Below are positions 23,797 to 32,523 of a stretch of DNA of 64,000 bases, in pieces. Numbering within the stretch: position 1 is the stretch's first letter; each line of letters begins with the position of its first letter. Location of the stretch: contig NZ_JAYFUM010000004.1 in the NCBI RefSeq assembly GCF_034929435.1, positions 1 through 64,000 on the forward strand, in the 5' to 3' direction. This DNA comes from Arcicella rigui. GTDB lineage: Bacteria > Bacteroidota > Bacteroidia > Cytophagales > Spirosomataceae. The notes beneath the pieces are model-generated. The model was given only the letters and a program-made list of their open reading frames with translations. It was not told the DNA's origin and searched no databases. Made by a program: the position numbers and the translations under genes.

Positions 23797-25136
23797 GCTT
23801 CAAAAATTTTAACTGTGGCTTCAATACTCTTTCTATCTATCAATACAGAAACAATGCCTATTACTTCATTGACAAATTTTCTTACTCCTCCGCCTGCTGC
23901 TGGGCCATTTGTGTAAAGTGCTTCGACTTCTTCACCGATGATTGCAGCTTCTTCGGCTGTTTTTACTTTTCCAGCGGCTCTTACTCTTACTTCTTGAATA
24001 TGCTCTGCTTTTGCATTGATAAGACTTGAGTTTTTTCTAAAAACAGAATTTACACCAATATAATCAATTCTGAAATCTTCAAATTGATGTCCAATTCTTT
24101 TATTCAAAATATCACCTGCTAAGGTAGCTCTTCCTAAAGCGTTTGGTCCTGAGTAAGAAATTTCTCCTTCTCCTTGATAAAATGCTTTATAACCAACACT
24201 TACTTTATACGTTTCTGGTTTTACAGCACCTCCTCCTCCACTTACAGCAATCTGATTCTTAGCAATTTCTTCTAAATGTACACTTGTAAAATCAGCAATT
24301 ACATCTGGCGTAAAATATTGATAAGGATTGATTACTTCATAAAGTAATTGTTCTTTTGCTGTTTGCAAATTAATTTCTCCACCTGTTCCTGTTACTTTAC
24401 TAATAATGGCTCTACCGTCAGCAAATACATCTGCAAATGGATGTCCGAGTGTATCCATATTTTCAATGGGTTTTGTCAATGGGTCGGCGAAGTATCCTCC
24501 ACAAATATGTCCTGCACATTCTAATAAATGACCAATCACAGAGCCTTTTCCCATTAAATCATAATTATCACTTGCCCAAGCAAATTCATGAATCATTGGA
24601 GCAAGAAAAAGTGACGGGTCTGAAACTCTGCCTGTAATAATAATCTGTGCCTCCGCTTCCAAGGCTTTCACAATACCTTCAACACCTAAATAAGCATTGG
24701 CAGAAATGACCTCATAATCGGCTAATGTTTTAGTTTTGTCTTCAATAATTGGAAACTTTGAAGCTTCTGCACTCAATTTTTCTAATACGTCATCGCCTGC
24801 TACTGCCGCTACTTTGATAGTATAACCTTGTTTTCGGGCAATTTCTATAATTTTCTTTGCCCCTTCTTCAGGGTTCGCCGCTCCCATATTGGTAATTAGG
24901 CGAATTTTGTTTTTTACAAGATGTGGCAACAAACTTGAAATTCTTTTTTCTAACAATGGGTCATAACCTTTGATAGCATCTTGTAATTTGCGTTTCTGTG
25001 CTAAACCAATCGTTCTTTCTGCTAAACATTCCAGCACTAAATAATCTAATGCTCCCCGTTCTGCTAAAATAACAGCAGGCTCAATTCTATCTCCAGAAAA
25101 ACCTGCTCCACATCCTATTCTAATTTTCTCTTTCAT
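23793..25136 (-). CDS. AtuA-family (DUF1446) protein
   Basis: A 447-residue protein of the acyclic-terpene-utilisation AtuA family. The N terminus IRIGCGAGFSGDRIEPAVIL is diagnostic; further family blocks are ITNMGAANPEEGAKKI, AVAGDDVL, IITGRVSDPSLFLAPM, HLLECAGHICGGYFADP and VSGGGGAVKPETYKV. In Pseudomonas AtuA is needed for citronellol/geraniol breakdown, but its reaction is unknown and most homologues are not tied to terpenes. Here it is coupled to its small partner and preceded, 13 bp upstream, by a CitMHS carboxylate transporter and then an esterase, suggesting catabolism of an ester or acyl compound that yields a carboxylate. Confidence 0.9.
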   Translation of the reverse strand: MKEKIRIGCGAGFSGDRIEPAVILAERGALDYLVLECLAERTIGLAQKRKLQDAIKGYDPLLEKRISSLLPHLVKNKIRLITNMGAANPEEGAKKIIEIARKQGYTIKVAAVAGDDVLEKLSAEASKFPIIEDKTKTLADYEVISANAYLGVEGIVKALEAEAQIIITGRVSDPSLFLAPMIHEFAWASDNYDLMGKGSVIGHLLECAGHICGGYFADPLTKPIENMDTLGHPFADVFADGRAIISKVTGTGGEINLQTAKEQLLYEVINPYQYFTPDVIADFTSVHLEEIAKNQIAVSGGGGAVKPETYKVSVGYKAFYQGEGEISYSGPNALGRATLAGDILNKRIGHQFEDFRIDYIGVNSVFRKNSSLINAKAEHIQEVRVRAAGKVKTAEEAAIIGEEVEALYTNGPAAGGGVRKFVNEVIGIVSVLIDRKSIEATVKIFEA

Positions 25137-25148
25137 TTTTCTTACTAC

Positions 25149-26444
25149 TTAGATATGAATTGAACCTGTTAATAAAGCAATTATTGTCATCACGATAGTT
25201 GTTCCCCATGCCCATTTAAAAGTAAATCGTTGATGTTCCCCTAAATCTACTTCCGAAAGTCCTACTAATAGAAAAGTAGATGCGGTAAGTGGACTGATGG
25301 GAAATCCTACGGTCATTTGTCCTAACAATGCTGCTCTACCAATTTCAAGTGCATCCATATTAAACTGTGTTGCCGTTTGACTAAGTATTGGCACAACCCC
25401 AAAATAATAAGCATCTGGCGTAAACAACATACTGGCAGGTAAGCTGGTAATTGCCGTTAGAACAGGTAATAAATTAGCATGATGTTCGGGAATTAAAGAA
25501 ACTAATTCAGTTGCCATCGCATCAATCATTTTTGAACCTGTGAGTATTCCAGAAAAAATACCTGCGGCAAAAATCATACTCGACACCAAAAAGATATTCA
25601 TACCATGTCCACGCATTACTTTTTGTTGTTCGGCAAGTTTTGGATAATTGACAATCAAAGCTAACATACTTGCTACAATAAATAATACGGGTGCTGGAAT
25701 AAATCCTTTCATCAAACCGATAATTAAGCCAATCGTTATCAGGGCATTAAACCAAATCAAATTGGGTCTTCTTAATATTTTTTCATCTGCACTTAAATTT
25801 TCAGTATGATGATAGCTTAAATCAATAACGCCTAATCTTGTTCTTTCTTTTTTTCCTAAAATATAAGCTACAAACAGTACCCACAAAATACCGCCAATAA
25901 TCGCAGGAATGTTCGGATTAAAAATATGTACTGCATCCGACTTTAAAGTAGAAATGGCTCTTGCGGATGTTCCCGACCAAGGCACTAAGTGCATCGGCCC
26001 TACACTTAAAGCGACGATACAGGATAAAATCAAACGATTAATTTTTAATTTCTTATAAATGGGCAGAAAAGCAGAAAGTACAATCATAAAAGTAGCTGTT
26101 CCGTCTCCATCCAAATGAACAATCATGGTCAGAATGGCTGTTCCCATAATTACTTTCAATGGGTCGCCTTTTACCGAACGAACAATTAGGGCAATTACGG
26201 GGTCAAAAAGACCCGTATCTAACATCGTAGCAAAATATAAAACGGCAAAAGTTAATAGAATCCCTGTTGGAGCTACTTGTTTGATTCCTGTCAACATCAT
26301 TTCACCTAATTCTTTCAGTGAAAAACCTGCTATTAAACCAAAGGCAATCGGAATAAGTACCAAAGCTGTCATTACTGACAGCCTTTTGGTCATAATTAAT
26401 AGCAAAAAAACGACGATTGTCGCAAAACCTAAGAATGCAAGCAT
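25149..26444 (-). CDS. CitMHS-family citrate/carboxylate transporter
   Basis: A 431-residue inner-membrane carrier with about 11-12 hydrophobic segments. Family features are MIVHLDGDGTATFMIVLSAF (about 109-128), the SVGPMHLVPWSGTSARA block, and the C-terminal SPLTASTFLLVGLSEVDLGEHQRFTFKWAW region. CitMHS proteins import metal-citrate or related di- and tricarboxylates with protons. It lies between the esterase (18 bp upstream) and the AtuA-like gene (12 bp downstream) on the same strand, consistent with one operon. The substrate is inferred only as a carboxylate. Confidence 0.92.
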   Translation of the reverse strand: MLAFLGFATIVVFLLLIMTKRLSVMTALVLIPIAFGLIAGFSLKELGEMMLTGIKQVAPTGILLTFAVLYFATMLDTGLFDPVIALIVRSVKGDPLKVIMGTAILTMIVHLDGDGTATFMIVLSAFLPIYKKLKINRLILSCIVALSVGPMHLVPWSGTSARAISTLKSDAVHIFNPNIPAIIGGILWVLFVAYILGKKERTRLGVIDLSYHHTENLSADEKILRRPNLIWFNALITIGLIIGLMKGFIPAPVLFIVASMLALIVNYPKLAEQQKVMRGHGMNIFLVSSMIFAAGIFSGILTGSKMIDAMATELVSLIPEHHANLLPVLTAITSLPASMLFTPDAYYFGVVPILSQTATQFNMDALEIGRAALLGQMTVGFPISPLTASTFLLVGLSEVDLGEHQRFTFKWAWGTTIVMTIIALLTGSIHI

Positions 26445-26462
26445 AGTTTTAGTGGTTTGATT

Positions 26463-27491
26463 TTATTCAAAAACAAGATATTCATTAAAAAATGGCAACA
26501 AATCATTCAATACTCTACCATCTGTTGTCCAAATCTTATTAACATGATTACCGATATATTCTTCGGCGTAATGTTCAATACCAAGATTCTCTAATTTCTG
26601 ACTAAACATTCCACATTGAATCGGAAAACGGGCAGCATCATTTCTTCCCCAATCCAATTTCAAGGCTTTTAATTTTCTTAAATTATTAGTGTACTTATCT
26701 ACCATCAAAACTGGGAAATTTTGATTCCATTTTTCCAACACTGCTTGATTCACTATTAAACTATCACCTTTATAAGTGTAAGGAACATCACAATAAAATG
26801 GAGGATTTGCAGGATTTGGCGACCAAGCTCTTGCCACAGCTACTAATACTTTAGGATAATAACTTTTTTTCAACTCTTCTTGGGTTTTTATTTTACCAAG
26901 TTCTTTAAAAGAATCACTATTTGCTCCAAATTCTTTTACCATTGTTAGCAATCCCGGGCTCATGGCATATACCGAACTAAATACTTCTGGAAACAACATT
27001 CCGATTTTAATAGCACCATAACCACCCATTGAATGTCCACCGATAGCTCTACTTTCACGAGTAGGAATGGTTCTAAACTGCTTATCAATACTTTCAACTA
27101 ATTCTTTTGCCATAAAATCAGACCAATTTCCTGTTAATGAAGAATTACTATAAAAACTTCCTTCATAAAGTGTATAATTACTGGCAATTACTAAAATGTA
27201 GGGACGAATTTTAGCTTGAAGAATTGCTCTGTCCAATATCATTTTCATATTGGCATCTATATTATCCGTACCCATAAAACCATGTAAGTAATAAATAACG
27301 GGATAACGTTTAGTTGAAGCATCATAATTGGGAGGAAGATAGACAGATACTTTTCGCTCGGGGTTTTCGCCTCCTGAATTTTGTAAGGTTTTAGCGTTCA
27401 GCGTAAAACTTACTACTTTACCAGTGGCATTTTGTGCTTTTATCGGCTGAATGCAGATGACAGCCAATAAAAGAAATAGATATTTTTTCAT
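26463..27491 (-). CDS. Secreted esterase, alpha/beta hydrolase (esterase D/feruloyl-esterase-like)
   Basis: A 342-residue exported hydrolase. The ATG at 27491 starts a signal peptide (MKKYLFLLLAV..IKAQ-NA); an upstream in-frame start would put a polar stretch before it. The fold signs are RKVSVYLPPNYD, VIYYLHGFMGT (oxyanion region), the nucleophile elbow GGHSMGGYGA (Ser) and a late His in the EYIGNHVNKIW segment, with the acid likely in LKLDWGRNDAARF. Relatives act on acyl or feruloyl esters of sugars or small alcohols. As first gene of the run esterase, CitMHS, AtuA and AtuA-partner, it may release the compound that the transporter imports. Confidence 0.88.
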   Translation of the reverse strand: MKKYLFLLLAVICIQPIKAQNATGKVVSFTLNAKTLQNSGGENPERKVSVYLPPNYDASTKRYPVIYYLHGFMGTDNIDANMKMILDRAILQAKIRPYILVIASNYTLYEGSFYSNSSLTGNWSDFMAKELVESIDKQFRTIPTRESRAIGGHSMGGYGAIKIGMLFPEVFSSVYAMSPGLLTMVKEFGANSDSFKELGKIKTQEELKKSYYPKVLVAVARAWSPNPANPPFYCDVPYTYKGDSLIVNQAVLEKWNQNFPVLMVDKYTNNLRKLKALKLDWGRNDAARFPIQCGMFSQKLENLGIEHYAEEYIGNHVNKIWTTDGRVLNDLLPFFNEYLVFE

Positions 27492-27768
27492 ATAAATTGT
27501 GTTTTGATTGATTAAAATTAGCAATATATCACAAAAAAATAATCCAAACGCAATATTTTGTAAAGCATTTGGATTTTCATTGAAAAGTTTTCAATTCGGC
27601 TAAAAAGAAAAAACTTTCGCCAAGAAGAAAAAATCATTTCTAATTAGCGAAAGTTGTAAGATAAGAAGATAATCCTATTGTGGAATAATCAATAGATTTC
27701 ATCAATAAAGCAAAGAAGAAACCAATAGACAGAAAAAATCTTCATATAGTCTTTTTAAAATATAAAAT

Positions 27769-28179
27769 TCAAGGTTTGTGGACATCAGCTTTAGGGTTTT
27801 CTAAAGATGACATAGGCGATTGTATTTTTACAATGCCATAAATAGGTGAAAATTTTCCTTTACCTTGACAAACATCACATGCTTCATTGGTATTTTCTTT
27901 GGAAGGTTTCATAGTATTTTCCTTCACTTCAAAATAGGATTTATCTTCTTTTCCGACTGTAAAATTAATAAGATTTCTTGCTGTTTCATTCAATTTTGCT
28001 GGATTGATAGCAGTATTTTTTACATTTTGTTCGTTAATAAGTGAAACAAAAGGCATTTCTGTGAAATTTATTACTTCTTTTGGTTTGGTATCTTTGGTAA
28101 TTTTCTCTTTCGTTTTTTGTGCAACAATGATAGAACTTGCCAAAAGTAAAAGCGAAAAACTTGTTGCAAACTTTTTCAT
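27769..28179 (-). CDS. Secreted protein of unknown function with a CxxCxGxG motif
   Basis: A 136-residue exported protein with a signal peptide (residues 1-20, SSIIVA-QK). The mature chain is Lys-rich and probably largely unstructured, but contains CDVCQGKGKF at 101-110, a single copy of the CxxCxGxG unit that DnaJ uses in pairs to hold zinc. One unit has only two cysteines and would need dimerisation or another ligand to bind metal. I do not recognise the family. It has its own promoter (28244-28274) and no operon partner. Confidence 0.7.
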   Translation of the reverse strand: MKKFATSFSLLLLASSIIVAQKTKEKITKDTKPKEVINFTEMPFVSLINEQNVKNTAINPAKLNETARNLINFTVGKEDKSYFEVKENTMKPSKENTNEACDVCQGKGKFSPIYGIVKIQSPMSSLENPKADVHKP

Positions 28180-28243
28180 GGTATAAATAATTCTAAAATT
28201 TGATGAATTGCGATAGTTGGTATTACATCGCTTGTTTATACCT

Positions 28244-28274
28244 CAAAAGTAGAGTACTAAAGTTGAGCTTTCAA
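28244..28274 (-). promoter_or_regulatory. Promoter of the CxxCxGxG protein gene
   Basis: On the minus strand TTG (28272-28274) and TACTTTTG (28244-28251) are spaced 20 bp, matching the Bacteroidota consensus. The start codon is 64 bp downstream. Confidence 0.55.
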
Positions 28275-28321
28275 TGAGTTTTGTTAGGGTTTTAGCGTAG
28301 ATTTACCGACAGTTCAGATAG

Positions 28322-28333
28322 TGACAATTGTCA
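28322..28333. promoter_or_regulatory. Palindrome in the AraC upstream region
   Basis: Perfect 12-bp palindrome TGACAATTGTCA, with the half-word attgtcattt repeated about 60 bp further toward the AraC gene (near 28384). It lies in the 383-bp divergent gap between the small secreted protein and the AraC regulator. A -7 box TACTTTTG at 28496-28503 precedes that regulator. A binding-site role is inferred. Confidence 0.35.
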
Positions 28334-28562
28334 TTTTTACACTTTTTATAATTATTCGTCTTTAGGTTTTTTCGAAATAAATATTGTCATTTATCCAAAC
28401 AAAAAAAGCCATTTTTAGGATTGATTTATAAAATACATATTTGATTATCGTAATTAATGATTTGATTTTCGTTACAATTAATCTCTTTCATTAAATACTT
28501 TTGTAGCTTTTAATTGTAGCGAGATTGGAGTAAATATATTTGAATTTTGCAAGGCTTAACAC

Positions 28563-29462
28563 ATGGAAAAGATAGAAACATTAGAAGATTTTTATAAGCG
28601 TAAATTTGATTGGATGCCCGAAAGTGTTCGTAAAGAAATCGGACATTTTAATATTTTCCCGCATGAACCCATCGAGGCAGGAAAAACGAGAGCCATTCCC
28701 TACAAAAGAAGAGATTTTTATAAAATCATGTTTGTAGTTGGAAATATAGAAATGAATTATGCCGACAAAGTGGTGGAGGTAAAAAAGCAAGCAATTTTAT
28801 ATTCTAATCCACAAATTCCTTATCAATGCAATCATCTCGAAAGAATTGAAGAAGGTATTTATTGTATTTTCAATACAGAGTTTTTTCACAAATTTGGCGA
28901 TTTGAACCAGTATTCACTTTTTCAACCAAAAGGCAATCATGTTTTTGAATTGACTGATGAACAGGCTGAACAAGTAAAATTGATTTATAAAAAAATGAAT
29001 GAAGAACTTCAATCAGACTATATACACAAGTATGATTTACTGCGTAACATGGTTTTTGAGTTGATTCATTTTGCCATGAAAATTCAACCTTCTACGGGTC
29101 AAGACAAAACACATATCAATGCTTCTCAGCGGATTTCTACCTTATTTTTGGAATTATTAGAAAGACAATTTCCGATTGAAGAAAATCACCCAAAAATCAA
29201 TCTTCGCTCTGCTTCTGACTTTGCAAACCAGCTCAATGTACACGTGAATCACCTCAACAGAGCCATTAAAGAAACAACCGACAAAACTACTACGCAACTC
29301 ATAGCCGACCGTGTTTTACAAGAAGCAAAAATATTATTAAGGCATAGCCAATTGAATATTGCTGAAATTGCCTTTTCGTTGGGTTTTGTAGAAGTAACAC
29401 ATTTTAATAATTTCTTTAAAAAACACGTGTCAGTTAGCCCAAGTAAATTTAGGAATGCCTAA
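28563..29462 (+). CDS. AraC-family transcriptional regulator (1)
   Basis: A 299-residue regulator. Residues about 1-170 form a cupin-type sensor (IPYKRRDFYKIMFVVGNIEMNY..ILYSNPQIPYQCN), and residues about 195-299 the double helix-turn-helix (SASDFANQLNVHVNHLNRAIKETTDKTTTQLIADRV.. LNIAEIAFSLGFVEVTHFNNFFKKHVSVSPSKFR). The type is common in Bacteroidota next to oxidoreductases, and an aldo/keto reductase lies 2 kb downstream. It faces a second AraC gene tail-to-tail with a 7-bp gap. The ligand is unknown. Confidence 0.93.
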   Translation: MEKIETLEDFYKRKFDWMPESVRKEIGHFNIFPHEPIEAGKTRAIPYKRRDFYKIMFVVGNIEMNYADKVVEVKKQAILYSNPQIPYQCNHLERIEEGIYCIFNTEFFHKFGDLNQYSLFQPKGNHVFELTDEQAEQVKLIYKKMNEELQSDYIHKYDLLRNMVFELIHFAMKIQPSTGQDKTHINASQRISTLFLELLERQFPIEENHPKINLRSASDFANQLNVHVNHLNRAIKETTDKTTTQLIADRVLQEAKILLRHSQLNIAEIAFSLGFVEVTHFNNFFKKHVSVSPSKFRNA

Positions 29463-29469
29463 ACTTAAA

Positions 29470-30369
29470 TTAATTTAACAAACGATACTCATTGGGAGAT
29501 TGACCAACTCTTTGTTTAAATAGTCGAGCAAAATGCTGAGGATATTTAAAGCCCATTTCGTAAGCAATCTCACTGATTGATTTACTGCTATCAAAGATTT
29601 TCTCTTTGGCTAAATCAATCACTTTAATTTGAATGTACTCTTGTGCCGTTTTGCCAGTTTCTTTTTTAACCAATTCTCCAAAATAATTAGCGGATAAATG
29701 AAATTTATCCGCACAATAACTGACGGTAGGTAAACCTATCATTTGCGGTTTCTCTGATTTGAAGTACTCATATAATAAGTTTTCAAAGCGTACTAAAATA
29801 TCTTTATTGAGACTCTCTCTGGTAATAAATTGACGGTCAAAAAAACGAGTACAATAATTTAAAAACAATTCGATATTACTAATTATCAATGTTTTACTGT
29901 GTTTATCAATCCCGTGTTCTAATTCATCTTTAATTTTCTGAAAACACTCCAAAACAATTTGTCTTTCTCGAGTTGAAATATGCAAAGCTTCATCGACATC
30001 ATAAGAAAAAAATGAATAATCATTGATTTTTTTTCCTAATGAAGTCCCTCTGATAAAATCTGGATGAAAAACCAAAGCCCAACCACTTGGCTGTACAACA
30101 ACGTTTTCGGGTAAATCAAATCCAAAAACTTGTCCGGGTGCTATAAAAATCATTGTTTCTTCTTGATAATCATAGTGTGTCCTTCCATACTTCAATTCTT
30201 CACATTTTACATCTTTCAAAAAGATAATATATACCTCCGAAAGGTAACGATGAGCCTGAATCTGCTTTGATTTAGTTTGATCCAAAACACTTACCAATGG
30301 ATGTAAAGTTATTTGTCCTCTTTGCGTATTAAACTGCGTAACACTTTCCAGTTTTAAGATATTTTCCAT
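29470..30369 (-). CDS. AraC-family transcriptional regulator (2)
   Basis: A 299-residue regulator with an N-terminal cupin (about 20-150; HPLVSVLDQTKSKQIQAHRY, ETMIFIAPGQVFGFDLPENV) and a C-terminal AraC DNA-binding domain (SYCADKFHLSANYFGELVKKETGKTAQEYIQIKVI.. SISEIAYEMGFKYPQHFARLFKQRVGQSPNEYR). It is divergent from the outer-membrane protein gene at 30537, and the gap holds paired accgtaat direct repeats. It is thus the best candidate to control that gene and the aldo/keto reductase that follows. It is not a duplicate of regulator 1; the sensors differ clearly. Confidence 0.93.
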   Translation of the reverse strand: MENILKLESVTQFNTQRGQITLHPLVSVLDQTKSKQIQAHRYLSEVYIIFLKDVKCEELKYGRTHYDYQEETMIFIAPGQVFGFDLPENVVVQPSGWALVFHPDFIRGTSLGKKINDYSFFSYDVDEALHISTRERQIVLECFQKIKDELEHGIDKHSKTLIISNIELFLNYCTRFFDRQFITRESLNKDILVRFENLLYEYFKSEKPQMIGLPTVSYCADKFHLSANYFGELVKKETGKTAQEYIQIKVIDLAKEKIFDSSKSISEIAYEMGFKYPQHFARLFKQRVGQSPNEYRLLN

Positions 30370-30390
30370 AAGATTCCGAATTCATTTAAT

Positions 30391-30398
30391 CAAAATTA
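30391..30398 (-). promoter_or_regulatory. -7 box of AraC regulator (2)
   Basis: TAATTTTG on the minus strand (consensus TAnnTTTG), 22 bp before the start codon. No -33 element at the normal distance. Confidence 0.35.
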
Positions 30399-30435
30399 CG
30401 CTAAATATTTTCGGATTTTTCATTTGCCAACCAAA

Positions 30436-30464
30436 ACCGTAATAATGGTACGAAAGACCGTAAT
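30436..30464 (+). promoter_or_regulatory. Direct repeat, likely AraC-type operator
   Basis: accgtaat occurs at 30436-30443 and again at 30457-30464, 21 bp apart (two helical turns, same DNA face), in the divergent gap between AraC regulator (2) and the beta-barrel gene. Direct half-sites at this spacing are what AraC-family dimers bind. Inferred from arrangement. Confidence 0.45.
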
Positions 30465-30536
30465 TCATATAAGTACTTGCTAAAAAAATTGAAAGAAATT
30501 TGTTGCTCAAATAATCAAAAATGCAATAAAAATTAC

Positions 30537-31313
30537 ATGAAGCACATTTCAAAAAATGATTTTATCAAAAATATCGCAATTACACTTCTGATATTACAAG
30601 TGGTATTCCTGAGTTACGGACAAAGTAAAGACAGCACTCGCATAGCCTCACCCATTATATTTTCTGGAACAATCACCGCCACGAATAATGGAATTTCTTT
30701 ACTTCCGAACTTTTCATTAAATAAGCCTGCCTTGTTATTTGACTTATCATTAGCAAAAGGAAGAATTAGTTTTGACCCAATGTTTCGCTTTGCGATGGAA
30801 GGAAAACCTTGGACTTTTGTTTTTTGGGGAAGATATAAATTAATTAATAAGAAAAATTTCAGCATGGGTATTGGTGCACATCCTTCTTTTGTTTTCAGAA
30901 CAATTACTGTTGCCTCAAATGGCACTTCTACTGAATATTTAACTTCACAACGTTATCTTGCTTGGGAAGCAAGTCCAACTTTTTATATTAATAAAAATAT
31001 TAATGTTGGTATTTATTATTTAGGTTCACATGGACTCACGAGCGATTTAACACAATACACCACTTTTATTACCGCAAAAAGTACTTTTTCAAATATTAAT
31101 ATTTCAGATAAGCTAAAATTAGCCATTTCACCACAATTTTATTATTTAAAACAAGATGAAAAAGATGGCATTTATGTAACAGGAACAGTGGCTTTAAGCA
31201 AAACAAACAGTCCATTTTCTATTTCATCTATTGTTAGTAAAAGTATTCAGACAGAAATAGCGGGAAAAGATTTAGTTTGGAACATAGCCCTAAATTATTA
31301 TTTCAAACAGTAA
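30537..31313 (+). CDS. Putative outer-membrane beta-barrel protein
   Basis: A 258-residue exported protein. The ATG at 30537 is preferred since it leads to a hydrophobic signal segment (IAITLLILQVVFLSYG-QS); the frame opens 20 codons earlier with a Cys/Lys-rich stretch that fits no signal peptide. The mature part alternates aromatic and polar residues in strands separated by tight turns (SFDPMFRFAMEGKPWTFVFW, FSMGIGAHPSFVFRT, INVGIYYLGSHG, LKLAISPQFYYL) and ends in a beta strand with a terminal aromatic (ALNYYFKQ). That is typical of a small outer-membrane barrel. I do not recognise a named family. It is flanked by AraC regulator (2) and an aldo/keto reductase. Confidence 0.65.
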   Translation: MKHISKNDFIKNIAITLLILQVVFLSYGQSKDSTRIASPIIFSGTITATNNGISLLPNFSLNKPALLFDLSLAKGRISFDPMFRFAMEGKPWTFVFWGRYKLINKKNFSMGIGAHPSFVFRTITVASNGTSTEYLTSQRYLAWEASPTFYINKNINVGIYYLGSHGLTSDLTQYTTFITAKSTFSNINISDKLKLAISPQFYYLKQDEKDGIYVTGTVALSKTNSPFSISSIVSKSIQTEIAGKDLVWNIALNYYFKQ

Positions 31314-31384
31314 TCAAATGGTCGGAGTCTTCATAAGAGTATCCTATTATTTGATTTTTGTAAGTTTTAGTTTGGTTTTTGTTA

Positions 31385-31413
31385 TTTGTTCATTGGGTAA
31401 AAAAGTAGCTTTG
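31385..31413 (+). promoter_or_regulatory. Promoter of the aldo/keto reductase
   Basis: TTTG (31385-31388), 17-bp spacer, TAGCTTTG (31406-31413), a good Bacteroidota promoter, 33 bp before the start codon. It shows that the reductase has its own start besides any read-through from the barrel gene. Confidence 0.65.
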
Positions 31414-31446
31414 TTTTATGAAATAGTATCTTAAAATTCAATAAAA

Positions 31447-32433
31447 ATGCAAAAGAGAAAATTAGGAAATAGCGGTTTGGAAGTTTCTGCTTTAGGTCTT
31501 GGTTGTATGGGAATGAGTTTCTCCTATTATCCATTTCCCGAGAAAAAAGATGCTATCGCTTTGATACATAAGGCCGTCGAGGAAGGTGTTAGTTTTTTTG
31601 ATACAGCAGAAGTGTATGGTCCATTTACCAATGAAGAATTAGTGGGCGAAGCTTTAGCCCCTTTTAAAGGAAAAGTAGTAATAGCTACCAAATTTGGATT
31701 TAATATCAAAGATGGAAAAATGGCGGGTATTGATAGTCGTCCTGAAACGATTAGAAAAGCCGTTGAGGGTTCACTAAAAAGATTGAAAATCGAAACGATT
31801 GATTTATTATACCAACACCGTGTTGACCCTAACGTACCCATTGAAGATGTAGCTGGTACTGTAAAAGATTTAATTCAAGAAGGAAAAGCTAAATACTTTG
31901 GATTATCAGAAGCTGGAGCAAGTACGATTCGTAAAGCTCATGCCGTTCAACCTGTTTCAGCATTACAAAGTGAGTATTCTTTATGGACTCGTCAGCATGA
32001 AGTAGAAATCATTCCTACTATTGAAGAATTAGGGATTGGATTTGTACCCTTTAGTCCACTTGGAAAAGGATATTTGACAGGCAAAATTGATGAAAAAGCC
32101 ACATTTGCCCAAGGAGATATTCGTGCGATTTTGCCAAGATATACCGAAGAAGCTCGTATTGCCAACAAAGCTTTGCTGGATGTAATCAGTAAATTTGCAG
32201 AAAGAAAAAATGCTACCAACGCACAAATTGCTTTAGCTTGGGTATTAGCACAAAAACCTTGGATTGTGCCAATTCCCGGAACAACAAAAATTCATCGTTT
32301 ACTCGAAAACAATAGAGCAACCGAAATCATTTTTACGCCAGAAGAATTAGAAGAAATTGAAGTTGCCTCTGCCCAAATCAAAATTATGGGAAATCGTTAT
32401 ACGGAAACCATGGAAAAATCAACGGGACTTTAA
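31447..32433 (+). CDS. Aldo/keto reductase
   Basis: A 328-residue NADPH-dependent TIM-barrel reductase of the YhdN/AKR11-13 type. The tetrad is visible: Asp in SFFDTAEVYG (about D54), Tyr (about Y59), Lys in VVIATKFGF (about K83) and His in DLLYQHRVDP (about H125). The start LGNSGLEVSALGLGCMGMSF and the C-terminal cofactor motif IPGTTKIHRLLENN are standard. It acts on aldehydes or ketones in the cytosol; the true substrate is unknown. It ends in a terminator and lies downstream of two AraC regulators and a barrel protein. Confidence 0.95.
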   Translation: MQKRKLGNSGLEVSALGLGCMGMSFSYYPFPEKKDAIALIHKAVEEGVSFFDTAEVYGPFTNEELVGEALAPFKGKVVIATKFGFNIKDGKMAGIDSRPETIRKAVEGSLKRLKIETIDLLYQHRVDPNVPIEDVAGTVKDLIQEGKAKYFGLSEAGASTIRKAHAVQPVSALQSEYSLWTRQHEVEIIPTIEELGIGFVPFSPLGKGYLTGKIDEKATFAQGDIRAILPRYTEEARIANKALLDVISKFAERKNATNAQIALAWVLAQKPWIVPIPGTTKIHRLLENNRATEIIFTPEELEEIEVASAQIKIMGNRYTETMEKSTGL

Positions 32434-32470
32434 TGAGTGGTGAATTGAGAGTGAGGAATGAGGAGTTATA
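32434..32470. repeat. Single-arm 'gagtgaggaatgagg' intergenic repeat
   Basis: Directly after the reductase stop: words tgagtggtgaattgagagtg and aggaatgaggagtt, of the same degenerate type as the arms at 12686-12827. No second arm is close by. Confidence 0.35.
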
Positions 32471-32483
32471 AATGTAGAATTAA

Positions 32484-32523
32484 AAAAAAGGTTTGAGAAC
32501 GTCGATAGTTTTCAAACCTTTTT
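32484..32523 (+). terminator. Terminator after aldo/keto reductase
   Basis: Stem aaaaaggtttgagaac / gttttcaaacctttttc with an 8-nt loop and T-run. Confidence 0.8.
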
